Shown one piece after another: positions 63,251 to 64,000 of a DNA stretch of 64,000 bases (position 1 is the stretch's first letter; every line of letters starts with the position of its first letter). This DNA is from Bryobacterales bacterium (GTDB taxonomy: Bacteria > Acidobacteriota > Terriglobia > Bryobacterales > UBA6623). A program made the translations under genes and the position numbers. The stretch lies in NCBI GenBank assembly GCA_028819255.1, contig JAPPMB010000037.1:1-64000 (forward strand). Reading direction: 5' to 3'. The notes below the pieces were generated by a model that saw nothing but the letters and a program-made list of their open reading frames with translations, searched no databases and had not been told where the DNA came from.

Positions 63251-64000
63251 ATGACGCTGCTGGTTCTCGTCGGCGCTTTGACAGTGCTGGTTTCGGGCGT
63301 TTGCTCGCTGTTCGAGGCGACGCTGTTCTCGACCCGGATTGGCGTGCTCGAAGCCGAGAGGTCGGGAGGCAAGCGTCCCGCACGGGCCAGCCGCTTCGTG
63401 GAAATGAAGTCGGAGATCGCTCGGCCGACCTCGGCGATCCTCGTGCTGAACACCGTGGCCAACACGGCGGGCGCGACGGTCTGCGGGATGCTGGCGACGA
63501 CCGTCCTGGGCGCGCAGTGGGTGCTGCCGTTCTCGATCCTTCTGACCGTCCTGATCCTCTTTCTCGGCGAAATCCTCCCGAAGACGTTCGGCGCCACCCA
63601 TTGGCGACGGATCTGGCACTGGATCGTGTGGCCGCTGACCGTCATGCAGAGAGGACTCGGCCCCCTGATCTGGGTCACGCAGCGGTTTGCCAACCTGTTC
63701 TCTTCCGGCCATGTCGGCCCGGTCGTGACGGAGGACGAGATCAGGGCAAGCATCGAACTGGGCGGGAAGGCGGGCGAGCTTTCTCCGTCCGAAATGCAGC
63801 TACTCAAGGCGGTGTTCCGCTTTGACGACATCCTGACCCGGCAGGTCATGGTCCCTCGGCGCGACGTTGTGTTCCTAGACGCCAGCTGGCCCCTCGAGAA
63901 GGGCTTCGACGTCGCCAGGCAGTCGCGGCACACCCGGTTTCCGCTTTGCGAGGGCTCGCTGGACTCGGTCGTGGGACTGGTCCATATCAAGGATCTGGTC
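63251..64000 (+). CDS. CNNM/CBS-domain membrane protein (CorC/HlyC-like), cut by window end
   Basis: The first 250 residues of a DUF21/CNNM protein. Three or four membrane segments (TLLVLVGALTVLVSGVCSL; WVLPFSILLTVLILFL) carry the family motifs FSTRIGVLE, LNTVANTAGATVCG and LGEILPKTFGA. VTEDEIRASIELGGKAGELSPSE and VFRFDDILTRQVMVPRRDV lead into the start of a CBS pair (TRFPLCEGSLDSVVGLVHIKDLV). Members are implicated in magnesium or sodium handling. The C-terminal part lies beyond the window. It starts 197 bases after the oxidoreductase. Confidence 0.92.
   Translation, partial: MTLLVLVGALTVLVSGVCSLFEATLFSTRIGVLEAERSGGKRPARASRFVEMKSEIARPTSAILVLNTVANTAGATVCGMLATTVLGAQWVLPFSILLTVLILFLGEILPKTFGATHWRRIWHWIVWPLTVMQRGLGPLIWVTQRFANLFSSGHVGPVVTEDEIRASIELGGKAGELSPSEMQLLKAVFRFDDILTRQVMVPRRDVVFLDASWPLEKGFDVARQSRHTRFPLCEGSLDSVVGLVHIKDLV

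Noticed and set aside
1-64000. CRISPR arrays, insertion sequences, prophage or integrase genes
   Set aside because: No regularly spaced repeats, transposase or recombinase motifs were seen on either strand.

Overview
The window is GC-rich (roughly 65% by eye) and densely coded, and it comes from a Gram-negative bacterium: it holds two TonB-dependent receptors and many exported proteins, several with Tat-type signals. The gene content fits the Acidobacteriota or a neighbouring lineage of the Planctomycetes/Verrucomicrobia type. It has two DUF1549/DUF1553 plus DUF1501 gene sets, a VWFA-related domain protein of the kind first described in Acidobacteria, DUF1080 and Gfo/Idh/MocA proteins with Tat-like signals, and a type-2 IleRS with a large insert. 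The taxonomic call is an inference from families, not from a marker gene.

Layout. 1-8347: a secreted-catabolism block with a truncated agarase-like glycoside hydrolase, a haem-motif DUF1549/DUF1553 protein, DUF1501, DUF1080 and a formylglycine sulfatase. 8583-16229: housekeeping genes (A-type Fe-S carrier, methyltransferase, beta-propeller protein, ileS, rlmN). 16632-24429: a second, tightly packed four-gene exported module (DUF1501, Big2-DUF1549/DUF1553, cytochrome-WD40, PPC/IPT protein). 24566-28722: a stand-alone MetE-type methyltransferase and a sugar nucleotidyltransferase/phosphohexomutase pair. 28846-35678: tRNA-Ser(GGA) followed by a low-density accessory stretch with hicBA, a TonB receptor, an intact-looking vapB beside a frameshifted vapC, and a large palindrome. 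35679-43731: a heavy-metal-binding-domain protein, accA, a TPR protein, grpE-dnaJ and a BON/VWA protein. 43732-44930: a non-coding stretch containing an AT-rich island, then a palindromic operator. 44931-51855: the suf operon sufBCDST with an Rrf2 regulator and Mrp. 51874-55440: rmlA-like gene, AGCS symporter and a divergent larA. 55707-60896: cobinamide salvage (cbiZ, cbiB) and a cobalamin riboswitch leading into a TonB receptor. 61010-64000: a broken thioredoxin-like gene, tRNA-Ala(CGC), a Gfo/Idh/MocA protein and the start of a CNNM/CBS protein.

How it fits together. The two DUF1501/DUF1549 modules with the sulfatase, DUF1080, GH50-like and Gfo/Idh genes suggest extracytoplasmic breakdown of complex, perhaps sulfated, glycans coupled to haem-motif proteins of unknown chemistry. 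The suf operon appears autoregulated by its own Rrf2 protein through an 18-bp palindrome over the promoter. The riboswitch-controlled receptor next to cbiZ and cbiB points to uptake and remodelling of corrinoids rather than visible de novo synthesis. Several genes have a TANNNT -10 hexamer ending only 6-9 bases before the start codon, so leaderless mRNAs may be common here.
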